This document shows, piece after piece, positions 8,101-13,107 of a stretch of 13,240 nt of DNA. The first letter of the stretch is position 1, and each line of letters starts with the position of its first letter. The notes below the pieces were generated by a model, which had not been told where the DNA came from, searched no databases, and saw nothing but the letters and a program-made list of their open reading frames with translations. The DNA is from DAOVVL01 sp965603095. Its GTDB lineage: Bacteria > Pseudomonadota > Alphaproteobacteria > Rhodospirillales > Magnetovibrionaceae. Made by a program: the position numbers and the translations under genes. Location of the stretch: assembly GCA_965603095.1 (NCBI GenBank), contig CBFDBQ010000052.1, positions 1-13,240 on the forward strand, read 5' to 3'.

Positions 8101-9365
8101 AACAAGCTTTTAAACAATGCCTGTGCGGTATCTGGGGTTGGCGGTTCACCCGGACGCATAACCCGGTAGATATCAACTAACGCTTCTTCGCGGGTTTTGT
8201 TTTTATCAACCGCAAGCGTATTGCGGATATAAGGGCCAACGTTAACGTGGTCGATTGCCAATACACGAATTTCTTCAATTCCAAGATCTTCCATCGCTTC
8301 GATGGTTTCGACGGTAATTTCATCACCGGATTCGGCAAAAATTTCACCAGTCTTTTCGTTGAAAATATCCATGGCAGTGTAAGAACCAATAAGGTCTTCA
8401 CCGGTAACCTGAACTTCCTTAAGACCTTTTTCTTCCAACTGACGAATGGCACGCGGGGTGAGTTTTGATCCCACTTCCAAAACAACCTTACCGGTTTTGG
8501 CATTTACCAAATCGCGAGTAAGTTTTTGTCCACGCAGACGGTCGGCATTGAATTCTGTTTTCCAACCTTTTTTGGTACGGCCGTAAACGATAGTATCGTA
8601 AAAATGATCCAAGATATCTTGTGGTGACATACCAACCGCATCGGCTGGGGCCAAAGTTTTTCCATCGGCCTCAAGCTTGGCGCGTTGTTTGGCAGTTTTG
8701 TCGCTGTCTAACGCCATCAACAGGGTCGTAACCGGCAGTTTACGACGACGGTCAATACGCACATAGGCCAAATCCTTGGCATCAAACTCAAAGTCGAGCC
8801 ATGAGCCACGATAAGGAATTACGCGTGAAGCAAAAAGGTATTTACCTGATGAATGGGTTTTGCCTTTGTCATGATCAAAGAACACGCCCGGGCTACGGTG
8901 CATTTGTGAAACAATAACGCGTTCAGTTCCGTTAACAACAAAGGTGCCATTATCGGTCATCAGTGGCATGTCACCCATGTATACGTCTTGTTCTTTAATA
9001 TCGCGAATGGAGCGGGCTTCTGTTTCTTCGTCGGTATCCCAAACCACAAGACGAAGGGTTACCTTTAGCGGTGCGCCATAGGTAATGCCGCGTTGCTGAC
9101 ATTCTTCCACGTCGTATTTAGGTTCATCAAATTCAAACCGAACAAATTCAAGCGTTCCATTTTCGGAAAAATCCTGAATAGGAAATACCGATTTGAAAAC
9201 TTCCTGTAGGCCGCTCTGTTCACGCTCTGCAGCGGTGGCGTCTCTTTTTAGGAACTGTTCATAGGAAGTCTTTTGAACTTCAATTAGGTTAGGCATTTCA
9301 ACCGCAGACTGAATGCGACCAAAATCCTTGCGAACACGTTTGCGACGGGTAAACGACGTAGCCAT
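5199..9365 (-). CDS. rpoB: DNA-directed RNA polymerase subunit beta
   Basis: The intact 1388-residue subunit completes the polymerase active cleft with beta'. The N-terminal protrusion and lobe occupy about the first 540 residues and include a lineage-type lobe insertion near 220-350. The rifampicin-pocket cluster I is at about 541-570. Asp550, His560 and Ser565, equivalent to E. coli 516, 526 and 531, are all the susceptible-type residues. KLQPGDKMAGRHGNKG (1106-1121) contributes the conserved lysines 1112 and 1120 near the active site. The charged stretch at about 985-1090 corresponds to the proteobacterial SI2 insertion. The start is ATG at 9365, preceded by GAGGA about 8 nt upstream. A 265-nt structured gap separates it from rplL, and no good promoter was seen there, so transcription probably reads through from rplJL subject to attenuation. 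Confidence 0.99.
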   Translation of the reverse strand: MATSFTRRKRVRKDFGRIQSAVEMPNLIEVQKTSYEQFLKRDATAAEREQSGLQEVFKSVFPIQDFSENGTLEFVRFEFDEPKYDVEECQQRGITYGAPLKVTLRLVVWDTDEETEARSIRDIKEQDVYMGDMPLMTDNGTFVVNGTERVIVSQMHRSPGVFFDHDKGKTHSSGKYLFASRVIPYRGSWLDFEFDAKDLAYVRIDRRRKLPVTTLLMALDSDKTAKQRAKLEADGKTLAPADAVGMSPQDILDHFYDTIVYGRTKKGWKTEFNADRLRGQKLTRDLVNAKTGKVVLEVGSKLTPRAIRQLEEKGLKEVQVTGEDLIGSYTAMDIFNEKTGEIFAESGDEITVETIEAMEDLGIEEIRVLAIDHVNVGPYIRNTLAVDKNKTREEALVDIYRVMRPGEPPTPDTAQALFKSLFFDSERYDLSAVGRVKMNSRLGFEDVADTVRVLRKEDILSIVRTLVDLKDGRGEIDDIDHLGNRRVRSVGELMENQYRVGLLRMERAIRERMSSVEIDTVMPHDLINAKPASAAVREFFGSSQLSQFMDQTNPLSEVTHKRRLSALGPGGLTRERAGFEVRDVHPTHYGRICPIETPEGPNIGLINSLATFARVNKYGFIESPYQRVSNGKLVDGDVVYMSAMEEGRYVIAQANADLDKNGKFVDDMVSCRKAGDYVMVHPDGIEFIDVSPKQLVSVATALIPFLENDDANRALMGSNMMRQAVPLLQAKAPLVGTGMEEPVARDSGATITARRSGIIDQVDATRIVIRATEETSTAQSGVDIYTLQKFQRSNQNTCLHQRPLVKVGDKVVSGDTIADGPSTEFGELALGKNVLVAFMPWNGYNFEDSILISERLVRDDVFTSIHIDEFEVMARDTKLGQEEITRDIPNVGEESLKNLDEAGIVYIGAEVKPGDILVGKVTPKGESPMTPEEKLLRAIFGEKATDVRDTSLKLPPGVVGTVVEVRVFNRRGVDKDERAMAIERDEIERLAKDRDDERAILERSFSQRLKDLLLGKKIVSGPKEISVGSTVTEELLNEYTPGQQSQIVVDNDKVMKDMEGLKSQFEESVAALQRRFEDKVDKLQRGDDLNPGVMKMVKVFVAVKRKLQPGDKMAGRHGNKGVISRIMPVEDMPYAEDGTSVDIVLNPLGVPSRMNVGQILETHMGWACAGLGRQIGDMIDVAKSNGKDTGPVRDWLKGIYGEDEYKSDIADLSDSEIFEMGENLRSGVPIATPVFDGAREEGVNDMLTKAGLATSGQVTLIDGRTGETFERQVTVGYIYMLKLHHLVDDKIHARSIGPYSLVTQQPLGGKAQFGGQRFGEMEVWALEAYGAAYTLQEMLTVKSDDVSGRTKVYESIVRGDDNFEAGVPESFNVLVKELQALGLNVELS

Positions 9366-9394
9366 TATTTTTTTCCTCAGTGTCTAGTTTTTGC

Positions 9395-9431
9395 TTATCT
9401 CGTTTTCGGCTGCCGGGCCAAAAAAAGATAA
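9395..9431 (-). promoter_or_regulatory. Stem-loop immediately upstream of the rpoB ribosome binding site
   Basis: Outer arms TTATCT/AGATAA (9426-9431 with 9395-9400) enclose a T-rich/A-rich pairing and a GGC/GCC inner stem on the minus strand. The hairpin ends about 17 nt before the GAGG element that serves rpoB. The transcript-side T7 run lies in its 5' arm, so it overlaps the tail of the preceding terminator-like structure. Its function is inferred only from position. Confidence 0.45.
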
Positions 9432-9436
9432 CCACT

Positions 9437-9506
9437 AAAAACACAAAAACCTCTGACGTGTTCAACCTTAGGGATGCCGTCCCTATGGAAAAACTCGCTT
9501 CAGAGG
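9437..9506 (-). terminator. Terminator-like attenuator between rplL and rpoB
   Basis: A perfect 7-bp outer stem, CCTCTGA/TCAGAGG (9506-9500 with 9456-9450), encloses 43 nt that themselves contain a perfect 6-bp hairpin, TAGGGA/TCCCTA (9469-9474 with 9480-9485, loop of 5). Directly after the outer stem the transcript reads TTTTTGTGTTTTT (9449-9437). The position matches the known partial attenuator between rplL and rpoB in E. coli, where most transcripts stop before rpoBC. That equivalence is inference. The stem is long-range, so it could instead be a processing site. Confidence 0.5.
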
Positions 9507-9510
9507 ATTT

Positions 9511-9554
9511 CACATTTGCGTTCCCGGCTCGGCAAGCCTATGCAAACAAATGTG
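9511..9554 (-). repeat. Stem-loop in the rplL-rpoB gap, 8-bp perfect inverted repeat
   Basis: Arms CACATTTG (9511-9518) and CAAATGTG (9547-9554) pair perfectly around 28 nt, which contain a small GGCT/AGCC hairpin (9526-9529 with 9535-9538). No T-tract follows on the minus strand. It sits between two other inverted repeats and may act as a spacer or an RNase processing element. Confidence 0.5.
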
Positions 9555-9558
9555 AGTT

Positions 9559-9600
9559 GCGGTGGTTCGGGGCGGCGACCACATATAATGACCACCGCCC
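9559..9600 (-). repeat. Alternative stems just after rplL
   Basis: Two mutually exclusive pairings share the segment 9591-9600. One is GCGGTGGT/ACCACCGC (9559-9566 with 9591-9598, 8 bp perfect). The other is GGGCGG/CCGCCC (9570-9575 with 9595-9600, 6 bp perfect). They lie about 30 nt after the rplL stop. Neither is followed by a T-tract. Confidence 0.5.
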
Positions 9601-9630
9601 TTCTCCGATTTTACTTAAACAAGAAGTCTA

Positions 9631-9999
9631 TTACTTAAGCTCGACAGAGGCGCCAGCCGCTTCGAGTTTCCTCTTAACTTCTTCAGCTTCGTCCTTGGTT
9701 GCACCTTCTTTAACTGCTTTAGGTGCACCTTCAACCATGTCTTTAGCTTCTTTGAGGCCAAGACCGGTAATGGCACGAACTTCTTTAATAACGTTAATTT
9801 TCTGATCGCCTGCGGCGGTAAGAATAACGTCGAACTCGGTTTTTTCTTCAGCGGCTTCAACTGCACCACCTGCGGCTGCAACTGCAACCGGAGTGGCGGC
9901 AGAAACGCCCCATTTTTCTTCGAGCATTTTAGAAAGATCAGCTGCTTCCATAACGGTAAGGGCTGAAAGGTCGTCTACTATTTTATCTAAATTAGCCAT
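9631..9999 (-). CDS. rplL: 50S ribosomal protein L7/L12
   Basis: The 122-residue stalk protein has the standard length and architecture. An N-terminal dimerisation and L10-binding domain (1 to about 35) includes LSKMLEEKWGV. An Ala/Gly-rich flexible hinge spans about 36-54. The C-terminal factor-binding domain (about 55-122) contains NVIKEVR and TGLGLKEAKDMVE, the surface that recruits EF-Tu and EF-G and helps activate their GTPase. The ATG at 9999 is preceded by GGAG about 8 nt upstream. It follows rplJ by 45 nt, consistent with co-transcription so that several L7/L12 copies assemble on each L10. The next gene, rpoB, lies 265 nt further on. Confidence 0.99.
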   Translation of the reverse strand: MANLDKIVDDLSALTVMEAADLSKMLEEKWGVSAATPVAVAAAGGAVEAAEEKTEFDVILTAAGDQKINVIKEVRAITGLGLKEAKDMVEGAPKAVKEGATKDEAEEVKRKLEAAGASVELK

Positions 10000-10044
10000 T
10001 ATATTTTCTCCATAGGCTTGAACAATTGGTTCAGATATGTCGGA

Positions 10045-10563
10045 TCAAGCGGCTTCACCCTGAGAAGCATAAGCACCCATAACGCGGGCCAACTGGCCAG
10101 CGGGTGCTTGGGTAACACCAGCAATCTTGGTCGCGGGAGCTTGTAAAAGTCCCACAAGTTTGCCACGAAGTTCGTCGAGCGAAGGCAGTATTGCCAATGC
10201 TTTTACGGCATCAACACTTAGCTGTTCTTCACCAAGGGCACCACCAACAACGATTAGTTTTTCGTTGCCTTTGGCAAATTTGACCGCAACCTTCGCAGCC
10301 GATACCGGGTCTGCGCTAAACGCAATTCCGGTCGGGCCTTTGAACATGTCGGTCATACCCTCGAACTTGGTGTCTTTCAGGGCAAGACGCGTGAGCCGAT
10401 TTTTTGTCACTTTAAAACCAGCGCCGGCTTCTAGCATTTTAATGCGCAAGTCCTCCATTTCCGCAACGGTCAACCCAGAGTAATGGGTTACAACAACCAT
10501 TTCGGCAGCAACAAAGGTCTTGTGAAGCTCAGCGACCAGTTCTGCTTTTTGTGATCGGTCCAC
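10045..10563 (-). CDS. rplJ: 50S ribosomal protein L10
   Basis: The 172-residue protein begins MDRSQKAELVAELHKTF and includes the conserved KVTKNRLTRLAL segment (about 51-62). The N-terminal domain binds 23S rRNA beside L11. The C-terminal helix (about 135-172, ending GQLARVMGAYASQGEAA) is the attachment site for L7/L12 dimers. The start codon is GTG at 10563-10561, the only non-ATG start in the window. It is supported by GGAG 7 nt upstream and by alignment with the family N-terminus. It precedes rplL by 45 nt. A 305-nt structured leader upstream suggests the usual translational feedback by the L10-L12 complex. Confidence 0.98.
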   Translation of the reverse strand: MDRSQKAELVAELHKTFVAAEMVVVTHYSGLTVAEMEDLRIKMLEAGAGFKVTKNRLTRLALKDTKFEGMTDMFKGPTGIAFSADPVSAAKVAVKFAKGNEKLIVVGGALGEEQLSVDAVKALAILPSLDELRGKLVGLLQAPATKIAGVTQAPAGQLARVMGAYASQGEAA

Positions 10564-10586
10564 TGATCGTCTCCAGTTTCTTCAAT

Positions 10587-10610
10587 GCATTTCTACAAAT
10601 GTAAAAATGC
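10587..10610 (-). promoter_or_regulatory. Hairpin next to the rplJ ribosome binding site
   Basis: A 10-bp stem (10587-10596 with 10601-10610, one T:G wobble) has a 4-nt loop. It ends about 23 nt before the GTG start and about 12 nt before the GGAG element. Its place at the end of the L10 leader makes it a candidate part of the L10 translational switch. Confidence 0.5.
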
Positions 10611-10734
10611 GGTTGCACAACAAGGCTTCCGGGGAACCACAACAATTGGCCCTTTAGAAACCCGATTACCTGCCCAGTGCAACAAATTCAAGCCGCTTCG
10701 CACGTTACATGCGGTTGAAACGGTTTTCTCTGCA

Positions 10735-10799
10735 CTGTCTCGGTAGGCGATAACCTTTTAAGTCAAACCAAATCGTCTGACACCTACTGTCTTGGACAG
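10735..10799 (-). ncRNA. L10 leader-type cis-regulatory RNA
   Basis: On the minus strand CTGTC (10799-10795) pairs with GACAG (10739-10735). Across an asymmetric CAAGACA/CGA internal loop, GTAGGTG (10787-10781) pairs with CGCCTAC (10749-10743), and an inner GTCAGA/TTTGAC stem follows. The asymmetric loop with conserved AAGAC and CCGAGAC segments resembles the kink-turn of the L10 leader family, the binding site for the L10(L12)4 complex that represses rplJL translation. I recognise it by position and motif. A covariance-model search has not been run. Confidence 0.7.
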
Positions 10800-10803
10800 G
10801 GTG

Positions 10804-10822
10804 AAAACGGAAAAACTTTCCG
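10804..10822 (-). terminator. Weak intrinsic terminator after rplKA
   Basis: A 6-bp perfect stem, CGGAAA/TTTCCG (10817-10822 with 10808-10813), has a 3-nt loop and is followed on the minus strand by four T residues (10807-10804). It lies about 45 nt after the rplA stop. The stem is AT-containing and the T-tract short, so partial termination with read-through into rplJ is more likely than a complete stop. Confidence 0.45.
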
Positions 10823-10830
10823 CTTTCAAT

Positions 10831-10851
10831 CACTACTGCACCGCAGCAGTG
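10831..10851 (-). repeat. 9-bp hairpin downstream of rplA
   Basis: Arms 10831-10839 (CACTACTGC) and 10843-10851 (GCAGCAGTG) pair with one wobble around a 3-nt loop, beginning 17 nt after the rplA stop. No T-tract follows directly. Together with the next hairpin (10808-10822) it forms a tandem 3' structure that could stabilise the rplKA part of the message. Confidence 0.5.
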
Positions 10852-10868
10852 AAACTTTTAAACATGGT

Positions 10869-11564
10869 TCAGCTAGTGGCTGAGCCCATGTCAATTTTTA
10901 CGCCAGGCCCCATGGTCGAGCTAATGGATATACCCTTCATGTAGGTACCCTTTACGCCCGTTGGCTTGGCTTTGGTAATTGCATTAATGAAGGTACTAAC
11001 ATTTTCAACCAAAGCTTTTTCATCAAAGCTGGCTTTACCGATACCGGCATGAACAACACCTTCTTTTTCAGCGCGAAATTCAATTTGTCCGCCTTTGGCA
11101 TCTTTAACCGCCTTGGCAACATCATTGGTAACGGTGCCCAATTTGGGGTTTGGCATAAGACCACGTGGGCCAAGAACCTTGCCCAGTTTGCCAACTGTTA
11201 CCATCATGTCAGGGGTTGCGATGCAACGATCAAAACCGCTTTCACCTTTTTGTATTTTTTCAGCCAATTCATCGTCGCCAACCATGTCGGCGCCTGCGGC
11301 TTTTGCTTCTTCGGCTTTGTCACCCTTGGCAAAAACCACAACACGAATAGTTTTACCGGTTCCGTTAGGCAATGCCACAATACCGCGAACCATTTGGTCT
11401 GCGTGTTTAGGGTCAACCCCAAGGTTGATAGCGATTTCTACTGTTTCATCAAATTTGGTTGTTGCGCCGGCCTTTACCAACTTAACGGCTTCTTCGATGC
11501 CATAAAGCTTTTCGTGGTCGATGCCTTCGTTTGATTTTTTAAAACGTTTTCCGATTTTGCTCAT
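10869..11564 (-). CDS. rplA: 50S ribosomal protein L1
   Basis: The 231-residue L1 binds the 23S rRNA L1 stalk at the E site and usually represses its own operon by binding the mRNA. The family signature TPDMMVTVGKLGKVLGPRG spans about 117-135. The C-terminal SSTMGPGVK (215-223) carries the conserved Thr217-Met218-Gly219 RNA-binding residues, with Phe38 as their usual partner. The ATG at 11564 lies 5 nt after the rplK stop. Its GAGGT Shine-Dalgarno lies in the last rplK codons, so the two genes are translationally coupled. The likely L1 target is the hairpin upstream of rplK at 12052-12082. Confidence 0.99.
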   Translation of the reverse strand: MSKIGKRFKKSNEGIDHEKLYGIEEAVKLVKAGATTKFDETVEIAINLGVDPKHADQMVRGIVALPNGTGKTIRVVVFAKGDKAEEAKAAGADMVGDDELAEKIQKGESGFDRCIATPDMMVTVGKLGKVLGPRGLMPNPKLGTVTNDVAKAVKDAKGGQIEFRAEKEGVVHAGIGKASFDEKALVENVSTFINAITKAKPTGVKGTYMKGISISSTMGPGVKIDMGSATS

Positions 11565-11569
11565 GTCTA

Positions 11570-11998
11570 TTACCTCACCACTTCAAGGCCCATTGACCGT
11601 GCGGAGCCAGCAATCATTTCGGCAGCTGCATCAAGGTCATGGGCATTAAGATCCGCCATTTTCTGTTCGGCAATATCACGGCACTGGGCAATGGTTACCG
11701 AACCAGCTGATTCACGACCCACAAGGCCAGAACCTTTCTGAATTTTTGCTGCTTTCTTTAAAAAGAAGCTAGCAGGCGGTGTTTTGGTGATGAATTCAAA
11801 CGAAGCATCCTGAAACGCGGTGATAACCACCGGAATAGGCATGCCCTTTTCCAACTGTTGGGTCTGGGCATTAAACGCTTTGCAGAATTCCATGATGTTA
11901 AGACCTGCCTGACCAAGAGCCGGGCCGATCGGTGGTGATGGATTAGCGGCACCAGCTGGTACCTGCAATTTTACAATTGCTTTTACTTTTTTTGCCAT
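11570..11998 (-). CDS. rplK: 50S ribosomal protein L11
   Basis: The 142-residue L11 has the same length as the E. coli protein. It binds the GTPase-associated region of 23S rRNA at the base of the L7/L12 stalk and takes part in factor binding and the stringent response. The N-terminal domain contains the proline-rich PSPPIGPALGQAGLN segment (20-34), the region contacted by thiopeptide antibiotics. The C-terminal rRNA-binding domain ends AGSARSMGLEVVR. The ATG at 11998 has GAGGA a few nt upstream. A 108-nt gap from nusG holds a TATAAT box and an L1-type hairpin. rplA follows after only 5 nt. Confidence 0.99.
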   Translation of the reverse strand: MAKKVKAIVKLQVPAGAANPSPPIGPALGQAGLNIMEFCKAFNAQTQQLEKGMPIPVVITAFQDASFEFITKTPPASFFLKKAAKIQKGSGLVGRESAGSVTIAQCRDIAEQKMADLNAHDLDAAAEMIAGSARSMGLEVVR

Positions 11999-12051
11999 TT
12001 TATCCTCAGTTCAATTAAATCTGTTTAGTTAGATCTATTTAGTTTCTGGGA

Positions 12052-12082
12052 CCGTGGTGCGGCTATGACGGGCCTCCCACGG
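12052..12082 (-). ncRNA. L1-binding leader hairpin of rplKA mRNA
   Basis: On the minus strand CCGTGG (12082-12077) pairs with CCACGG (12057-12052). The stem carries the asymmetric GTGGGAGG ... CACCACGG arrangement that mimics the L1 binding site of 23S rRNA and is found in rplK leaders of many bacteria. It lies about 55 nt before the rplK start. L1 bound here would repress translation of rplK and, by coupling, of rplA. The structure is seen in the sequence, and binding is inferred from the family pattern. Confidence 0.7.
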
Positions 12083-12089
12083 GGTTTAA

Positions 12090-12095
12090 ATTATA
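12090..12095 (-). promoter_or_regulatory. Candidate -10 box of an rplK promoter
   Basis: A perfect TATAAT lies on the minus strand 11 nt after the nusG stop. I see no recognisable TTGACA-like -35 at the proper distance, since the upstream sequence is the end of nusG. If active, transcription would start near 12083, at the first base pairs of the L1-type hairpin. E. coli has an rplK promoter in the equivalent gap, which lends some support. Confidence 0.4.
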
Positions 12096-12106
12096 GTCCA
12101 GTTAAC

Positions 12107-12640
12107 TTAAGACGCTTTTTCCACCTGTGAATATTCCAGTTCCACTGGTGTTGCACGTCCAAAAATACTTACCGCGACCTTTACCCGGGCGCGTTCTTCG
12201 TCGACATCTTCGATTAGGCCGTTAAACGATGCAAAAGGACCATCGGTAACGCGAACCTGTTCGCCAATTTCGAAAACAATGGATGGCCTTGGCCGATCCA
12301 CGCCTTCTTCAACCTGATTAAGAATACGCTTTGCTTCGTTTTCCGAAATCGGGGTTGGTTTATCACGTGTTCCCAAAAATCCACTGACTTTCGGGGTGTT
12401 TCTTACCAAATGCCATGCGGCATCGGTCATGTCCATTTCTACCAGCACATAGCCGGGAAAGAACTTGCGATCGCTAGAGACCTTGGCGCCGCGCCGCATT
12501 TCTACTACTTCTTCGCTAGGCACTAAAACCTGGGTGATTTTATCATCCATCCCGGCTTGTTTTGCCTGCTCTTCAATGGAACTTGCGACCTTTTTTTCAA
12601 AGCCAGAATATACGTGAATGACGTACCACTTCGCCGACAT
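12107..12640 (-). CDS. nusG: Transcription termination/antitermination factor NusG
   Basis: The 177-residue protein starts MSAKWYVIHVYSGFEKKVA. It has an N-terminal NGN domain (about 4-110) with the RNA-polymerase-binding segment FFPGYVLVEM (60-69), and a C-terminal KOW domain (about 124-177) including EQVRVTDGPFASFNG and FGRATPVELEY. NGN binds the beta' clamp helices and suppresses pausing. KOW contacts Rho or ribosomal protein S10. The ATG at 12640 lies 3 nt after the secE stop. The GGAG Shine-Dalgarno sits 8 nt upstream and overlaps the end of secE, so the pair is translationally coupled. Confidence 0.99.
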   Translation of the reverse strand: MSAKWYVIHVYSGFEKKVASSIEEQAKQAGMDDKITQVLVPSEEVVEMRRGAKVSSDRKFFPGYVLVEMDMTDAAWHLVRNTPKVSGFLGTRDKPTPISENEAKRILNQVEEGVDRPRPSIVFEIGEQVRVTDGPFASFNGLIEDVDEERARVKVAVSIFGRATPVELEYSQVEKAS

Positions 12641-12643
12641 CGC

Positions 12644-12841
12644 TTAAGCTCCAATACCAAGAACGGCTTTAACGCCCGCAGCAAGTATCTGATCAACCAA
12701 GAAGAAAAATGTTGCCGCAAGTATAACCATTATAAATACCATGACGGTAGAAATGCCTGATTCCTTGCGGGTTGGCCAGGTTACCTTGGAGGCTTCCTGA
12801 CGAACTTCTTGAACGAACTGTGCTGGGCTTGTTTTTGCCAT
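12644..12841 (-). CDS. secE: Preprotein translocase subunit SecE
   Basis: This is a short 65-residue SecE of the one-transmembrane type, as is usual outside the enterobacteria. The conserved amphipathic cytoplasmic helix FVQEVRQEASKVTWPTRKE (9-27) is followed by a hydrophobic segment (about 30-58, VMVFIMVILAATFFFLVDQIL) that spans the inner membrane and clamps SecY. The ATG at 12841 is only weakly supported by a Shine-Dalgarno: AGGA is about 13 nt upstream and only AAGAA lies closer. The N-terminus MAKTSPAQF fits the family. It lies 67 nt after tRNA-Trp, so tRNA and mRNA are probably cut from one transcript. Confidence 0.97.
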   Translation of the reverse strand: MAKTSPAQFVQEVRQEASKVTWPTRKESGISTVMVFIMVILAATFFFLVDQILAAGVKAVLGIGA

Positions 12842-12874
12842 TTCTTATTTTCTAGTCCTAATAACTTGTACTTT

Positions 12875-12895
12875 TGACCCACATTTTATGGGTCA
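12875..12895 (-). repeat. Hairpin between tRNA-Trp and secE
   Basis: A perfect 7-bp stem, TGACCCA/TGGGTCA (12875-12881 with 12889-12895), has a 7-nt loop and lies 13 nt after the tRNA 3' CCA. It is followed by A residues, not T, on the minus strand, so it is not an intrinsic terminator. It may help processing of the tRNA 3' end or protect the 5' end of the secE message after cleavage. Confidence 0.5.
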
Positions 12896-12908
12896 CCTTA
12901 CATAGTGA

Positions 12909-12984
12909 TGGCAGGGGCGGAGAGACTCGAACTCACGACCTGCGGTTTTGGAGACCGCTGCTCTACCAACTGAGCTACACCCCT
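12909..12984 (-). tRNA. tRNA-Trp, anticodon CCA
   Basis: On the minus strand a full 76-nt cloverleaf can be drawn. The acceptor is AGGGGTG/CGCCCCT, with one T:G pair and discriminator G, and the CCA is genome-encoded. The D stem is GCTC/GAGC. The anticodon stem is GCGGT/ACCGC around loop CTCCAAA with anticodon CCA. The T arm is GTGAG-TTCGAGT-CTCTC. The T stem has one T-T apposition at its second pair. The gene lies between tuf and secE, the usual alphaproteobacterial location, and is presumably processed from a transcript that continues into secE-nusG. Confidence 0.98.
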
Positions 12985-13035
12985 TCACCCATCCAAACCC
13001 TAAAAAAGGGCGGAAAAGCTCCGAAAAAGAACAAA

Positions 13036-13058
13036 CAGGCGAAAAAAAATGCCGCCTG
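13036..13058 (-). repeat. Hairpin with T8 loop upstream of tRNA-Trp
   Basis: A 6-bp stem, CAGGCG/CGCCTG (13036-13041 with 13053-13058), encloses a loop containing eight T on the transcript strand. It is followed by TTTGTTCTTTTT. It could be a second, weaker terminator after tuf or a leader structure of the tRNA-secE transcript. I found no convincing promoter between it and the tRNA. Confidence 0.4.
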
Positions 13059-13081
13059 CCTTCAAACTCCCTCTTCGGTCG

Positions 13082-13107
13082 GGAAAGTGGGGAAATACCC
13101 CCTTTCC
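13082..13107 (-). repeat. 10-bp bulged hairpin in the tuf-tRNA-Trp gap
   Basis: GGAAAG-GGGG pairs with CCCC-A-CTTTCC (13098-13107 with 13082-13092, one bulged base) around a 5-nt loop. It lies about 33 nt downstream of the tuf terminator T-tract and has no T-tract of its own on the minus strand. Its function is unknown. Confidence 0.45.

Larger units (their letters stand above)
10564..10868. other. 305-nt rplA-rplJ intergenic leader region
   Basis: No protein gene is visible. On the minus strand after rplA there is a 9-bp hairpin (10831-10851), a short hairpin with four T residues (10804-10822), the L10-leader-type element (10735-10799), a region that can form two competing stems around 10676-10683, and a 10-bp hairpin (10587-10610) just before the rplJ ribosome binding site. 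No convincing promoter was found, so rplJ is probably reached by read-through from rplKA. Confidence 0.75.

Noticed and set aside
9380..9805. 141-codon plus-strand open frame across the rplL-rpoB gap and into rplL
   Set aside because: It lies antisense to rplL and covers the inverted repeats, has no ribosome binding site, and gives a low-complexity Ser/Ala/Leu-rich translation typical of antisense frames.
10651..10690. TTGAAT with 17-nt spacer and TAATCG as a promoter for rplJ
   Set aside because: The -10 box matches consensus poorly, and a start there would cut off the L10 leader element, so it does not fit the expected regulation.
11049..11534. 161-codon plus-strand open frame antisense to rplA
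   Set aside because: It lies wholly inside the conserved L1 gene on the other strand. The Phe/Asn-rich composition is what the complementary frame of such a gene gives.
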